A stretch of DNA of 64,000 nt from Streptomyces griseosporeus (GTDB lineage Bacteria; Actinomycetota; Actinomycetes; Streptomycetales; Streptomycetaceae). Numbering within the stretch: position 1 is the stretch's first letter; every line of letters starts with the position of its first letter. The position numbers were made by a program, and so were the translations under genes. A model generated the notes under the pieces. The model was not told the origin of the DNA, ran no database searches, and saw nothing but the letters and a program-made list of their open reading frames with translations. This document shows positions 1 through 10,140 of the stretch, piece by piece. The stretch lies in NCBI RefSeq assembly GCF_014656055.1, contig NZ_BNBR01000001.1, positions 1,178,001 to 1,242,000 of the forward strand. Reading direction: 5' to 3'.

Positions 1-2
1 TG

Positions 3-68
3 CCGTTCCGGGCGGTGGCCCGGCTGTTCGGCGGCGCCTCGGGGACGGCACGGGGGCACCGGGCCTGA
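3..68 (+). CDS. C-terminal end of an upstream gene (partial)
   Basis: An open frame enters from the left edge and ends at TGA 66-68, giving about 21 residues rich in Arg, Ala and Gly. The 5' part lies outside the window, so no family can be named. The third-position G/C bias is consistent with coding sequence, but the stretch is short and could be chance. A hairpin follows at 93-125. Confidence 0.3.
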   Translation, partial: PFRAVARLFGGASGTARGHRA

Positions 69-92
69 CCCCCGGGCGACGCGCGGCGGCGG

Positions 93-125
93 GCCCGGCC
101 CCCCGGTGACGGGTGCGGGCCGGGC
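93..125. terminator. Possible hairpin terminator before tex
   Basis: GCCCGGCC at 93-100 pairs with GGCCGGGC at 118-125 around a 17-base loop. It lies between the putative end of the upstream gene and tex. No T-run follows, as is common in Streptomyces. In sequence this G+C rich such pairing can be chance. Confidence 0.25.
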
Positions 126-215
126 GCCCCGCCGGGGCCGCCCTGATCCCCGGCTGTCGGTGTCACCTGCCACAATTGCCGCGCACCCCGAAGTGGAGAA
201 GGCGGTACGGCAATC

Positions 216-2618
216 GTGACGACACCCGGGTCCCTCGGAGCAGGGTCCATCGAAGGCAGGATCGCCGAGGAGCTCGGCGTACGGGAGCGGCAGGTCAAGG
301 CCGCCGTGGAGCTGCTGGACGGCGGTTCGACGGTGCCCTTCATCGCCCGCTACCGCAAGGAAGCGACCGAGATGCTCGACGACGCGCAGCTGCGCACGAT
401 CGAGGAGCGGCTGCGCTACCTGCGGGAGCTGGAGGAGCGCCGGACGGCGATCCTGGAGTCGGTGCGCGAGCAGGGCAAGCTCACCGACGAGCTGGAGGCG
501 CGGATCCGCGGCGCCGAGACCAAGGCGCGGCTGGAGGACATCTACCTGCCGTACAAGCCCAAGCGGCGCACCAAGGCGCAGATCGCGCGCGAGGCGGGGC
601 TGGAGCCGCTGGCGGACGGGCTGCTCGGCGACCCCACCGTGGAACCGCTCGCCGCCGCTGCCGCCTTCGTCGACGCGGACAAGGGCGTCGCCGATCCGCA
701 GGCCGCGCTCGACGGGGCCCGCGCGATCCTCACCGAGCGGTTCGCGGAGGACGCCGACCTCATCGGCGAGCTGCGTGAGCGCATGTGGGTGCGCGGCCGG
801 CTGGCCGCGAAGGTGCGCGAGGGCAAGGAGGAGGCGGGCGCCAAGTTCGCCGACTACTTCGACTTCGCCGAACCGTTCACCGAACTGCCCTCGCACCGGG
901 TCCTCGCGATGCTGCGCGGCGAGAAGGAGGAGGTCCTCGACCTCGTCCTGGAGCCGGAGGAGCCCACGGAGGGCCCGTCGTCGTACGAGGGCATCGTCGC
1001 GGCGCGGTTCGGGATCGCCGACCGCGGCCGCCCGGCCGACAAGTGGCTGACGGACACCGTGCGCTGGGCCTGGCGGACCCGCATCCTCGTGCATCTCGGC
1101 ATCGACATCCGGCTGCGGCTGCGTACGGCCGCCGAGGACGAGGCGGTGCGCGTCTTCGCCGCCAACCTGCGCGACCTGCTGCTCGCCGCCCCGGCCGGCA
1201 CGCGCGCGACCCTCGGCCTCGACCCCGGCTTCCGTACGGGCGTGAAGGTCGCCGTGGTCGACGCCACCGGCAAGGTCGTCGCCACCGACGTGATCTACCC
1301 GCACGTCCCGGCCAACAAGTGGGACGAGGCCATCGCCAAGCTGGCGCGGCTGGCGAAGGAGCACGCGGTCGAGCTGATCGCGATCGGCAACGGCACGGCG
1401 TCCCGCGAGACCGACAAGCTCGCCGGTGAACTCATCAGCAGGCATCCGGAGTTGAACCTCACCAAGGTGATGGTGTCGGAGGCGGGCGCCTCCGTGTACT
1501 CGGCGTCGGCCTTCGCCTCGCAGGAGCTGCCCGAGCTGGACGTGTCGCTGCGCGGCGCGGTCTCCATCGCGCGCCGCCTCCAGGACCCGCTGGCCGAGCT
1601 GGTGAAGATCGACCCGAAGTCGATCGGCGTCGGCCAGTACCAGCACGACCTGTCCGAGGTGAAGCTGTCCCGCTCGCTGGACGCGGTGGTCGAGGACTGT
1701 GTGAACGGCGTCGGCGTGGACGTGAACACCGCCTCGGCGCCGCTGCTCGCCCGGGTGTCCGGCATCACCTCCGGGCTCGCCGAGAACATCGTCGCGCACC
1801 GCGACGCGAACGGCCCGTTCACCTCCCGCGCCCAGCTGAAGAAGGTGCCGCGGCTCGGCCCCAAGGCGTATGAGCAGTGCGCGGGCTTCCTCAGGATCCG
1901 CGGCGGCGACGACCCGCTGGACGCCTCCAGCGTGCACCCGGAGGCGTACCCGGTGGTGCGCCGCATGGTGAAGACCACCGGCCAGGAGGTCGCCGCGCTG
2001 ATCGGCAACACATCGGTGCTGCGGTCGCTGAGGCCGCAGGAGTTCGTGGACGACACCTTCGGTCTGCCGACCGTCACCGACATCCTCAGGGAGCTGGAGA
2101 AGCCCGGCCGCGACCCGCGGCCCGCCTTCCGCACCGCCACCTTCAAGGAGGGCGTGGAGAAGATCTCCGACCTGTCCTCCGGGATGGTCCTGGAGGGCGT
2201 GGTGACGAACGTGGCCGCGTTCGGCGCGTTCGTCGACGTCGGCGTCCACCAGGACGGCCTGGTCCACGTGTCGGCGATGTCGAAGAACTTCGTCAAGGAC
2301 CCGCGCGAGGTCGTCAAGCCGGGCGACATCGTCAAGGTGAAGGTCCTGGACGTGGACATCCCGCGCAAGCGGATCTCGCTGACGCTGCGCCTGGACGACG
2401 AGGCCGCGCCGCAGGAGCGGTCCGCGCCGGGCGCCGGACGGCAGCGCGGCGGGCGTCCGCCGCAGCAGCGGCAGGGTGGCGGGGGCCGTGGGAGCGGCGG
2501 TGGTCGCGGTGGCGGCAACGGTGGCGGCCGGCAGGCCGCGCCTCCGGCCAACAGCGCCATGGCGGACGCGCTGCGCCGCGCCGGGCTGCTCGACCCGAAG
2601 AAGGGCGGCCGGGGCTGA
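216..2618 (+). CDS. tex: Tex family S1 RNA-binding transcription accessory protein
   Basis: An 800-residue protein of the length and order of Tex: helical Tex N-terminal region, YqgF/RNase H-like fold from about residue 327 ([16 protein letters not shown]), helix-hairpin-helix part ([17 protein letters not shown] onward), and a C-terminal S1 domain at about 650-725 ([16 protein letters not shown]). A Gly/Arg-rich tail of some 40 residues precedes the end. Tex proteins bind RNA and contact RNA polymerase or the ribosome; YqgF-like nuclease residues are usually degenerate in the family. The start is GTG 216, with a GGAGAAGG element about 14 bases upstream. It stands alone and ends at a strong bidirectional hairpin. 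Confidence 0.95.
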   Translation: MTTPGSLGAGSIEGRIAEELGVRERQVKAAVELLDGGSTVPFIARYRKEATEMLDDAQLRTIEERLRYLRELEERRTAILESVREQGKLTDELEARIRGAETKARLEDIYLPYKPKRRTKAQIAREAGLEPLADGLLGDPTVEPLAAAAAFVDADKGVADPQAALDGARAILTERFAEDADLIGELRERMWVRGRLAAKVREGKEEAGAKFADYFDFAEPFTELPSHRVLAMLRGEKEEVLDLVLEPEEPTEGPSSYEGIVAARFGIADRGRPADKWLTDTVRWAWRTRILVHLGIDIRLRLRTAAEDEAVRVFAANLRDLLLAAPAGTRATLGLDPGFRTGVKVAVVDATGKVVATDVIYPHVPANKWDEAIAKLARLAKEHAVELIAIGNGTASRETDKLAGELISRHPELNLTKVMVSEAGASVYSASAFASQELPELDVSLRGAVSIARRLQDPLAELVKIDPKSIGVGQYQHDLSEVKLSRSLDAVVEDCVNGVGVDVNTASAPLLARVSGITSGLAENIVAHRDANGPFTSRAQLKKVPRLGPKAYEQCAGFLRIRGGDDPLDASSVHPEAYPVVRRMVKTTGQEVAALIGNTSVLRSLRPQEFVDDTFGLPTVTDILRELEKPGRDPRPAFRTATFKEGVEKISDLSSGMVLEGVVTNVAAFGAFVDVGVHQDGLVHVSAMSKNFVKDPREVVKPGDIVKVKVLDVDIPRKRISLTLRLDDEAAPQERSAPGAGRQRGGRPPQQRQGGGGRGSGGGRGGGNGGGRQAAPPANSAMADALRRAGLLDPKKGGRG

Positions 2619-2623
2619 CCCGG

Positions 2624-2652
2624 CGGGGGCCCGGCCGCGGGCCGGGCCCCCG
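2624..2652. terminator. Bidirectional terminator between tex and ABC-F gene
   Basis: A perfect 13-bp stem (2624-2636 with 2640-2652) with a 3-base loop sits exactly between the convergent stops of tex (2618) and the ABC-F gene (2655). Its last bases nearly touch the opposite stop codon. It can serve both strands. Confidence 0.75.
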
Positions 2653-2654
2653 TG

Positions 2655-4292
2655 TCAGCGTTCGGTCACCTTGCCGTCGGCGACCTCCAGGCGGCGGGTG
2701 ACGCGGACCGCGTCGAGCATGCGGCGGTCGTGGGTGACCAGCAGCAGCGTGCCGTCGTAGGCGTCGAGGGCGGACTCCAGCTGCTCGATCGCGGGCAGGT
2801 CGAGGTGGTTGGTCGGCTCGTCCAGGACGAGCAGGTTGACGCCGCGGCCCTGCAGCAGGGCGAGGGCGGCCCGGGTGCGCTCGCCCGGGGACAGGCTCGC
2901 CGCCGGGCGCAGCACATGGTCGGCCTTGAGGCCGAACTTGGCGAGCAGGGTGCGCACCTCGACGGGCTCGGTGTCGGGGACGGCCGCGCAGAACGCGTCC
3001 AGCAGGTTCTCCGGACCGTGGAACAGGCCGCGCGCCTGGTCCACCTCGCCGACCAGCACCCCCGAGCCGAGCGCGGCGTGCCCGGCGGCCGGCGGGATCC
3101 GGCCGAGCAGCGCGCCGAGCAGGGTGGACTTCCCGGCGCCGTTCGCGCCGGTCACCGCGACCCGGTCGGCCCAGTCGATCTGCAGGGAGACCGGGCCGAA
3201 GGTGAAGTCGCCGCGGCGGATCTCGGCGTCCCGGAGGGTGGCGACGACGGCGCCGGAACGCGGGGCGGCCGCGATCTCCATGCGCAGTTCCCACTCCTTG
3301 CGGGGCTCCTCGACGGCATCGAGGCGTTCGATCATGCGCTGGGTCTGGCGGGCCTTCGCGGCCTGCTTCTCGCTGGCCTCGCTGCGGAACTTGCGGCCGA
3401 TCTTGTCGTTGTCGCCGGCCTTGCGCCGGGCGTTCTTGACGCCCTTGTCCATCCAGGAGCGCTGCATGCGCGCCCGGTCCTCCAGCGCGGAGCGCTTGTC
3501 GGCGTACTCCTCGTACTCCTCGCGGGCGTGCCGGCGGGCGACGTCGCGTTCCTCCAGATAGGCCGCGTAGCCGCCGCCGTAGAGGGTGATCTGCTGCTGG
3601 GCGAGGTCGAGTTCGAGGACCTTGGTGACGGTGCGGGTGAGAAACTCGCGGTCGTGGCTGACGACGACGGTGCCGGCGCGCAGTCCGGTCACGAAGCGTT
3701 CCAGGCGCTCCAGGCCGTCGAGGTCGAGGTCGTTGGTCGGCTCGTCGAGCAGGAAGACGTCGTAGCGGGACAGCAGCAGGGAGGCGAGGCCGGCGCGGGC
3801 CGCCTGCCCGCCGGACAGGGAGGTCATCGGCTGGTCCAGGCCGACGGCGAGGCCGAGGGAGTCGGCGACCTCCTCGGCGCGCTCGTCCAGGTCGGCGCCA
3901 CCGAGCCCGAGCCAGCGTTCCAGGCTGGTGGCGTACGCGTCGTCGGCGCCGGGCGCGCCGTCGACCAGCGCCTGGGTGGCCTCGTCCATCGCCCGCTGCG
4001 CCTCGGCGACACCGGTGCGGCGGGCGAGGAACTCCCGGACGGTCTCCCCCGGCCTGCGCTCCGGTTCCTGCGGGAGGTGGCCGACGGTGGCGGTGGGCGG
4101 GGAGAGCCGCAGCTCGCCCTGCTCGGGCGCGGTCAGCCCGGCGAGCAGTCTCAGCAGGGTGGACTTGCCCGCGCCGTTGGCGCCGACCAGCCCGATCACG
4201 TCACCGGGGGCGACGACGAGGTCGAGTCCGCTGAACAGGGTGCGGTCGCCGTGCCCGGCGGCGAGGTTCTTGGCGACGAGGGTGGCAGTCAT
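2655..4292 (-). CDS. ABC-F family ATP-binding protein
   Basis: 545 residues with two ABC ATPase domains and no membrane segments, the ABC-F layout. Each half has a Walker A (GANGAGKST), a signature (SLSGGQAAR in the first, SLSPGERTR in the second) and a Walker B with DEPTN (FLLDEPTNDLD, LVLDEPTNHLD). The charged linker between them (about residues 240-330) is the part that reaches into the ribosomal E site and toward the peptidyl-transferase centre in this family. ABC-F proteins act on ribosomes as translation factors or antibiotic-protection factors; which applies here cannot be read from sequence. The next gene upstream on the same strand lies 73 bases away, so cotranscription is possible. 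Confidence 0.92.
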   Translation of the reverse strand: MTATLVAKNLAAGHGDRTLFSGLDLVVAPGDVIGLVGANGAGKSTLLRLLAGLTAPEQGELRLSPPTATVGHLPQEPERRPGETVREFLARRTGVAEAQRAMDEATQALVDGAPGADDAYATSLERWLGLGGADLDERAEEVADSLGLAVGLDQPMTSLSGGQAARAGLASLLLSRYDVFLLDEPTNDLDLDGLERLERFVTGLRAGTVVVSHDREFLTRTVTKVLELDLAQQQITLYGGGYAAYLEERDVARRHAREEYEEYADKRSALEDRARMQRSWMDKGVKNARRKAGDNDKIGRKFRSEASEKQAAKARQTQRMIERLDAVEEPRKEWELRMEIAAAPRSGAVVATLRDAEIRRGDFTFGPVSLQIDWADRVAVTGANGAGKSTLLGALLGRIPPAAGHAALGSGVLVGEVDQARGLFHGPENLLDAFCAAVPDTEPVEVRTLLAKFGLKADHVLRPAASLSPGERTRAALALLQGRGVNLLVLDEPTNHLDLPAIEQLESALDAYDGTLLLVTHDRRMLDAVRVTRRLEVADGKVTER

Positions 4293-4365
4293 CAGGGCGC
4301 CGATTCTATGAGGCGGCGGAGCGGCCCCGCGCTCGGGCTTCCCCGGCGGGGCCGTCGGCGGCCGC

Positions 4366-5391
4366 TCAGCGGGGCACCGCCTCCACCAGCACGTCCGACG
4401 ACGTCCTCGCCACGAGGAAGGCCCGGCCCCGCACCGCCTTCGGGTCCAGCGGGATGCGGTGCCGGCCCGCCTCCAGGACCCCGTCGAAGACCTCCTCCTC
4501 GTGGGTCCGTGAGAGCCGGTCGAGACGGTACGCGGTGAGACGGACCCGGCACGGCGAGCCGACCTCGACGCTCGCCTCGCCGTCTGCGGCGGCCAGCCGG
4601 GTGAGCCGCCGACGGTCGGCGGGGGCGCGGTCCAGGGCGTGTTCGATCTGTGCGACGAGCAGCGGGACGATCGGGGCGAGCGCGTCGACGCAGGTGATGT
4701 CCACCCCGGCGGCGTCGAAGGCCCGGCGCACGACGGCGCGTTCGGCGTCGCCGACCGTGTCGCCGAACGCGACGGCGCCGTAGCCGCGGAGTTCGTCGGC
4801 GGGCACGTCCTGCGCGTCGCGGGTGATGTCGGCGCCGATGCCGATGGTGCGCAGCGCGGCGGCGAGCCTGGCGAGCAGAGCGACGCGGGCGCCGATCAGC
4901 AGCACTCGGCGGCGGCCCGTGCCCGGTGCGGTGCCGTCCAGGAGGGAGCGCAGGGCCGTACGGTACTCCTCGCCGCGGAAGCGGAACGGCCCGGTGCCGT
5001 GGTAGCCGTCGCGTTCCAGGTCGACGTTCTCGCCGGTCTGCCAGGCGAAGTCCCGCCAGACGTAGTCGTCGCCGTCGCGTTCGATGACCGCGGTGACGGC
5101 CCCGCACGCCAGGTCGGCGCACTCGGGGCAGCCGTAGACGACGTACCGTCCGCCGGGCAGCGGCGCCGGGGCCTGGAGCAGCAGACTGTGCACCTGCTCG
5201 GTGAAGATGGCGGGCGGCACGTCGGAGGCGAGCGGGGAGACGGCGTCCAGGTCGGAGAGCTGGAACAGCAGTGGGCGGCCGTCGACGACGAAGTCGAGGA
5301 AGTCGCGGTGGATCTGGTAGCCACCGCCGGCGAGCACCGCGCCGGCGCGCATCGCCGGGGCCAGGCCGAAGGTCGCGTACGCGGCAGACAT
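4366..5391 (-). CDS. Conserved hypothetical protein, possible metal-binding CPEC motif
   Basis: 341 residues from ATG 5391, chosen over an upstream ATG at 5433 because a GGGGGGAA ribosome site sits just before it. I do not recognise a named domain. The N-terminal half holds a cysteine cluster, YGCPECADLACGA, followed by an aromatic stretch (YVWRDFAWQT). The middle contains a hydrophobic strand-loop (RRVLLIGARVALLARLAAALR) that resembles a nucleotide-binding fold, weakly. No signal peptide or membrane helix is evident, so it is probably cytoplasmic. Homologues in streptomycetes are, as far as I recall, annotated loosely as hypothetical or oxidoreductase. Confidence 0.75.
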   Translation of the reverse strand: MSAAYATFGLAPAMRAGAVLAGGGYQIHRDFLDFVVDGRPLLFQLSDLDAVSPLASDVPPAIFTEQVHSLLLQAPAPLPGGRYVVYGCPECADLACGAVTAVIERDGDDYVWRDFAWQTGENVDLERDGYHGTGPFRFRGEEYRTALRSLLDGTAPGTGRRRVLLIGARVALLARLAAALRTIGIGADITRDAQDVPADELRGYGAVAFGDTVGDAERAVVRRAFDAAGVDITCVDALAPIVPLLVAQIEHALDRAPADRRRLTRLAAADGEASVEVGSPCRVRLTAYRLDRLSRTHEEEVFDGVLEAGRHRIPLDPKAVRGRAFLVARTSSDVLVEAVPR

Positions 5392-5560
5392 GCGGTGAGT
5401 ATTCCCCCCGCGCGGCCGATGTGAGCACGGCATGGAGGATTCCGGTACGGCCGCGCGGATGTCCGGCCCGGGGACGGGACCGTCGGCCCTGCCCCCGGGG
5501 GTGTTCAGCCGAGCACGAGGGCGCGCGGCCGGGTCGGCGGGCCGCCTCGGGGGCGCCGGC

Positions 5561-7531
5561 TCACCGGACGTCCCCGGGGATGCGGTGCGCGTCCGGGGAC
5601 GGTCGCACGCCGTCCAGGTGTCCGGCCCCGGGCGTCGCCGCCGGCGTCCCGGTGGTGGCGCGGGCGAAGGCGGCGGTGCCGCCGAGCAGCGGGAGCCGGG
5701 CGACGGTGCGGGACAGGTCGAGGGTGAGGGTGGGGGTGGTGGAGGGCGGGTCGATGAGGTCCTTGTCGGTGCCGGCGACGATCAGCGCGAGCCGGTGCCT
5801 GGCGGGGATCACGTGGTCGGTGGCGGCGAGGGAGAGGGTGAGGGTGTAGGGCGTGCCCGGGGTGAGCGGTTCGCCCCTGCGGTCGGAGGCGTGGTTGCCG
5901 AGGTCGCCCCAGCCGCGGCTGACGACGGTGAAGCCGACGTCGGCGGTCTTGGCCCTCGTCTCCTTGTAGCAGGCGCTGTCGCCCGTGGTGCTCGCGCCCC
6001 AGCAGGTGCGGTCGGTGAGGGTGGTGATGCCCTCGGCGGCGTCGGCGTAGTCGCGGACGGTGTCGGGGCCGAGGTCGACGAGGACGGCCGACAGGTGGGC
6101 GGTGGTGGTGGTCGGGGTGGCGGTGACGGTGACCTTGGAGGTGCCGGACAGGCGCAGGGGGCGGGTGAGCGGCGCGGTGGTGAAGCCGGCCTTGTCGGGG
6201 GTCGGTTGGTCGATGTGCGCGGCCCAGTCGGTCTCGCCGTGCCGCGGGTCGTCGGTGAAGGTCTCGGTGCCGGTGGCCCGGGCGAGGCCGAGGGTGCCGA
6301 CGCCGGCCTGGGTGCCGGGGGCGGGGCGCAGGAGGGTGGTCCGGGTGCCGGTGGGCGGCCAGACGGGCGAGGTGACCCACTGGTCGGGGTGGCGTTCGAT
6401 GTCGGCCATCGGCTCGCGGTCGATGCCGTTGTCGTAGCCGAGGAGTTCGTGGTCGAACCAGCGGTGCAGGGTCTCCACCCAGGCGGTCCGGCGGAAATCG
6501 AAGGGGTCGACGTGGCCGGTCTGGGAGAGCCAGATCTTGCGCTCCACGTGGTGGCGTGCGAGCGCGTCCCACCACTGGCCGACGTGCTTGGTGCGGACGT
6601 TGAGGTCCTGCATGCCGTGCACGAGGAAGACGCTGGCCCGCACCTTCGCCGCGTCCTTCACGTAGTCGCGCTCGGTCCACAGGGGTGTCCAGTCGCCGGT
6701 GCGCGGGGCGCCCTCGGCCAGTTGCCGCTGGACGGCGGCGCACTTGGCGCGGGCGTCGGGGCTCTCGACGTAGTTCGACAGCCAGTCGGGGCCCGAGTCG
6801 TACAGCGGGGCGCCTTGTTGGAAGTAGTAGTCGTACCAGGAGGAGATGGCACTGATCGGGACGATCGTCTCCAGGCCCTTGACGCCGGTTGCGGCGACGC
6901 CGTTGGCGATGGTGCCGTCCCAGCTCTTGCCGATCATGCCGGTGCGGCCGTTGGTCCAGCCGGCGGTGGCGGGGGTGGTGCCGGTGCGGGTGGTGTAGGC
7001 CCTGGCGCGGCCGTTGAGCCAGTCGATGACGGCCTTGGCGGACTGGATGTCGGAGCGGCCGCCGACGTCCACGCAGCCGTCGGAGCGATTGGTTCCGGCC
7101 AGGTCGACGCCGACGAAGGCGTAGCCGCGGGGAACGAAGAAGTTGTCGTAGAACAGCGGCATCTGCACGTCGTCGCCGTGGGCGTCGTACGTCTTCTTCT
7201 GGCTCTCGTTGCCGCGTCCGCAGCAGGAGTAGTAGGGGCTGGCGTCCATGATGACGGGCACCTTGCGGCCCTGCCGGGCGGCCTCGCGGGGCCGGACGAT
7301 GTCGGCGGCGACGCGGTCGGTCCTGCCGTCCCCGTCGCCGTCGAGGCCGGTGTCCACCCAGACGGCCTCGCGGACGGCGTTCTCGTACGAGTAGACGGGC
7401 CGGCTCTCCCGCGGGGTTCCGTGGGCCGTCGCCGGGGTGAGGAGGGCGGCCGGCAGGGCGACGGCCGCCGCGGTCGCGAGCGTTCTCCAGATCCTGAAGC
7501 GCGTGCGTTTCGGCATGGGCGGACGGTACAT
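5561..7531 (-). CDS. Secreted Xaa-Pro dipeptidyl-peptidase (CocE/NonD family)
   Basis: 656 residues. ATG 7531 has a GGGAG site 7 bases upstream; a second ATG at 7516 has none. An N-terminal signal peptide (Arg-rich start, hydrophobic ATAAAVALPAALL, likely cut after TPATA near residue 36) predicts export. The alpha/beta-hydrolase core carries the nucleophile in MIGKSWDGT (Ser203), an acid in HGMQDLNV and a His in TGHVDPF, with a C-terminal jelly-roll-like beta domain typical of X-Pro dipeptidyl-peptidases and cocaine-esterase relatives. It should release X-Pro dipeptides from extracellular peptides. It is divergent from a secreted M1 aminopeptidase, so the pair may digest proline-rich peptides together. 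Confidence 0.9.
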   Translation of the reverse strand: MYRPPMPKRTRFRIWRTLATAAAVALPAALLTPATAHGTPRESRPVYSYENAVREAVWVDTGLDGDGDGRTDRVAADIVRPREAARQGRKVPVIMDASPYYSCCGRGNESQKKTYDAHGDDVQMPLFYDNFFVPRGYAFVGVDLAGTNRSDGCVDVGGRSDIQSAKAVIDWLNGRARAYTTRTGTTPATAGWTNGRTGMIGKSWDGTIANGVAATGVKGLETIVPISAISSWYDYYFQQGAPLYDSGPDWLSNYVESPDARAKCAAVQRQLAEGAPRTGDWTPLWTERDYVKDAAKVRASVFLVHGMQDLNVRTKHVGQWWDALARHHVERKIWLSQTGHVDPFDFRRTAWVETLHRWFDHELLGYDNGIDREPMADIERHPDQWVTSPVWPPTGTRTTLLRPAPGTQAGVGTLGLARATGTETFTDDPRHGETDWAAHIDQPTPDKAGFTTAPLTRPLRLSGTSKVTVTATPTTTTAHLSAVLVDLGPDTVRDYADAAEGITTLTDRTCWGASTTGDSACYKETRAKTADVGFTVVSRGWGDLGNHASDRRGEPLTPGTPYTLTLSLAATDHVIPARHRLALIVAGTDKDLIDPPSTTPTLTLDLSRTVARLPLLGGTAAFARATTGTPAATPGAGHLDGVRPSPDAHRIPGDVR

Positions 7532-7703
7532 CGGTCAACTCCCGTGCAGAAGGGGGCGAGCCGGGCCGGAAAGGCGCATGGGCCAGGTTCGGTCATGACG
7601 GCCGGATGGCGATCGTGTGACAGCAGTGGCCGTGGACATGCTCAGGGCACAGGGATTCCATAGGCTCCCAACGGACAGCGTGCCCCTACGACTTGGAGCT
7701 TTC

Positions 7704-9209
7704 GTGCACCGCAGAATCATCGCGCCGGGCGCACTCGCTGCGGCCTCCGTCCTGCTGGCGATCCCGGCATCGGCCGCGAGCGGCACCCCCGGCGCACCGG
7801 GCATCGGCGACCCCTACTACCCGGCCTACGGCAACGGCGGCTACGACGTCTCCCACTACGACCTCCGGCTGAAGTACCAGCCGGCCACCGACGAACTGGA
7901 GGGTACGGCGACGATCCTGGCGCGGACCACGCAGGATCTGTCCCGCTTCGACCTGGACTTCCTGCTGGACGTCAGCGAGGTGCGGGTCAACGGCGCCGTC
8001 GCCTCCTTCACCACCGCGGGCGAGCACGAGCTGGTGGTGACCCCGAAGTCGCCGCTGGCCAAGGGCACGGCGGTCACCGTCGTGGTCCGCTACCGCGGTG
8101 TGCCCTCCTCGAAGAAGGCGTACGGCTTCACCAGCTGGCACCGCACCCCGGACGGCGGTGTCGGCGCCAACGAGCCCGAGGCGGCCTGGTGGTGGTTCCC
8201 GAGTAACGACCACCCCCTCGACAAGGCCACCTACGACGTGTCGGTGCTGGTGCCCGACGGCACCCAGGCCATCTCCAACGGCACGCTGCAGTCGACGAGT
8301 TCACGGCTGGGCTGGACGCGCTTCAACTGGCGCTCCAACAAGCCCCAGGCCACGTATCTCGCGACGCTCGCCGTGGGGAGGTTCGACATCACGACCGGCA
8401 CCAGCGACAGCGGCATCCCCGTCGTCAACGCCTACAGCAAGGACCTCGGCGACAACTACGACGCGGCGCGCTCCAGCGTGGAGCGGACCGGGGAGATCGC
8501 GGACTGGCTGAGCGGCTGGTTCGGCCCCTACCCGTACAACGCGCTGGGCGGGTACGTCCCGAACACCACCACCGGCTACGCGCTGGAGACGCAGACGCGG
8601 CCCTTCTACAGTCCGCGGCAGTTCGCGAACGGCTCCAACACCTCCGTGGTCGTGCACGAGCTGGCCCACCAGTGGTACGGCGACCTCGTGTCCGTCGCCG
8701 GGTGGAAGGACATCTGGATCAACGAGGGCTTCGCCCGGTACGCGCAGTGGCTGTGGTCGGAGCACGAGGGCGAGGGCACCGCGCAGGAGCTGGCGGACTA
8801 CGTGTACGCCTCGCACCCGGCCGACGACCCGTTCTGGACGGTGAAGCCGGGTGACCCGGGGCCGGAGAACCAGTTCGACATCGCCGTCTACGACCGGGGC
8901 GCGCTGGCGCTGCAGGCGCTGCGCAACGAGATCGGTGACGACGCCTTCTTCGCGATCCTCAAGGGCTGGCCGCAGCGGTACGCGTACGGCAACGCCTCCG
9001 TCGCCGACTTCCAGCGCTACGCCGAGCAGGTCTCCGGCAAGCCGCTGGCGGCGCTCTTCGACACCTGGCTGTTCCAGCCGGTGAAGCCGGGTGCGCCGGC
9101 GGCACGGGAGGCGTCGGTCGCGGCGCGGACGCTCGGCGCGCCCGGGGCTCCGGTGCAGCCGAGGTCCTGGAAGAAGATCGCGGCGACGAACGGCGTGCAC
9201 GCGCACTGA
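7704..9209 (+). CDS. Secreted M1 family metallopeptidase
   Basis: 501 residues from GTG 7704, which has GGAG five bases upstream and begins a clean signal peptide ending near IPASAA; an in-frame start at 7617 lacks these. Zinc site: HELAH at residues 318-322 and the third ligand Glu341 in NEGFARY, with the 18-residue spacing of the M1 (gluzincin) family. The N-terminal beta domain (HYDLRLKYQPATDELEGTA) is the usual M1 saddle. It lacks the large C-terminal helical domain of PepN and so is a short secreted form. Likely role: extracellular aminopeptidase. The upstream neighbour, transcribed away, is the secreted Xaa-Pro dipeptidyl-peptidase. Confidence 0.9.
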   Translation: MHRRIIAPGALAAASVLLAIPASAASGTPGAPGIGDPYYPAYGNGGYDVSHYDLRLKYQPATDELEGTATILARTTQDLSRFDLDFLLDVSEVRVNGAVASFTTAGEHELVVTPKSPLAKGTAVTVVVRYRGVPSSKKAYGFTSWHRTPDGGVGANEPEAAWWWFPSNDHPLDKATYDVSVLVPDGTQAISNGTLQSTSSRLGWTRFNWRSNKPQATYLATLAVGRFDITTGTSDSGIPVVNAYSKDLGDNYDAARSSVERTGEIADWLSGWFGPYPYNALGGYVPNTTTGYALETQTRPFYSPRQFANGSNTSVVVHELAHQWYGDLVSVAGWKDIWINEGFARYAQWLWSEHEGEGTAQELADYVYASHPADDPFWTVKPGDPGPENQFDIAVYDRGALALQALRNEIGDDAFFAILKGWPQRYAYGNASVADFQRYAEQVSGKPLAALFDTWLFQPVKPGAPAAREASVAARTLGAPGAPVQPRSWKKIAATNGVHAH

Positions 9210-9216
9210 CGCCCGG

Positions 9217-10140
9217 TCAGGGTCTGGATGGCGCCGGGTCCGCCTCGGCCGCGCGGGCCAGCAGTTCGTCCCGGGTGATCGCCGATGCCTCGGTCGAGGG
9301 GATCGTGCAGGCGTGGGCGCCGGCGATCGCGCCGAAGCGGGCGCACCGCTCGGGCGTCTCGCCCGCGAGCAGGCCGTGGAGGAAGGCCGCCGCGAAGGCG
9401 TCGCCCGCCCCGTTGGAGTCCACCACCGGGGCGGGCGGCGCCACCGCCGGTACGTGGGTCACATCGCCGTCGGCGAGCAGATACGCGCCCTCGGCGCCGG
9501 CGGTGGCGACGACGATCCGGGCCCGGCCGCGCTCGGCGACGCGGCGCATGACCGCCTCGGGGTCGGTGAGGGCGGCGGCGGAGAGGAACACGATGTCCGC
9601 GCCGTAGGCGAACGCCTCGTGGTACGGATTCTCCCCGTCCCAGTCGTGCAGGTCGGTGGAGACGCCGACTCCGGTCTCCCGCAGCAGCGGCAGGGCGTCG
9701 GCGCACGGCTGGGTGATGCACACGTGCACATGCCGGGCGCGCTCGGCGAGGGCGCGGACGGTGTCCTCGGGCAGCCGGTCGCCGGGCCGTGCGCGACTGG
9801 TGTCGTACAGGGACAGCCGACGGCCGTCGGGGCCGACGAGGTTGACCGCCCGCTTGGTGCCGGCCGGCTGCGGCACATCGGTGAACGCGATGCCGTGCTC
9901 CCGGTGCAGAGCCCGGACGAGGTCCCCCTCGTGATCGTCACCGACCAGATCGAGGTGATGGGTGCTCAGCCCCAGCGCGGCCAGCCCCAACGCCATGAAG
10001 TCCCCGGTCTGCCCGGCACGGGTCCGGATCCCGGAGTCGATGTGATAGCTGTCCGCGTAGGGCAACGGCAGCTCGGGCACGTACACGATCGTGTCGACCC
10101 CGGCCCCACCCAGCACGAGCACGTCGATGTCCCGGCTCAT
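9217..10140 (-). CDS. PfkB family carbohydrate/ribokinase-like kinase
   Basis: 307 residues with the PfkB fold: N-terminal VLVLGGAGVDTIVYV, a GG/GQ substrate region (RTRAGQTGDFMALGLA) and the C-terminal signature DSNGAGDAFAAAFLHG with the catalytic Asp. It should phosphorylate a sugar or nucleoside with ATP. The ATG at 10140 overlaps the stop of the upstream macro-domain gene by four bases (ATGA), so the two are translationally coupled. A ribokinase-like enzyme coupled to a macro domain suggests handling of ribose or ADP-ribose products; the substrate is inference. Confidence 0.88.
   Translation of the reverse strand: MSRDIDVLVLGGAGVDTIVYVPELPLPYADSYHIDSGIRTRAGQTGDFMALGLAALGLSTHHLDLVGDDHEGDLVRALHREHGIAFTDVPQPAGTKRAVNLVGPDGRRLSLYDTSRARPGDRLPEDTVRALAERARHVHVCITQPCADALPLLRETGVGVSTDLHDWDGENPYHEAFAYGADIVFLSAAALTDPEAVMRRVAERGRARIVVATAGAEGAYLLADGDVTHVPAVAPPAPVVDSNGAGDAFAAAFLHGLLAGETPERCARFGAIAGAHACTIPSTEASAITRDELLARAAEADPAPSRP

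Noticed and set aside
2652..4538. 628-codon plus-strand frame over the ABC-F gene
   Set aside because: Pure antisense shadow: Gly/Ala/Val/Glu-rich with no recognisable domain, opposite two clear Walker motifs.
7617..7703. Earlier start for the M1 peptidase
   Set aside because: The extra 29 residues would bury the signal peptide, and the GTG at 7704 has its own ribosome site.
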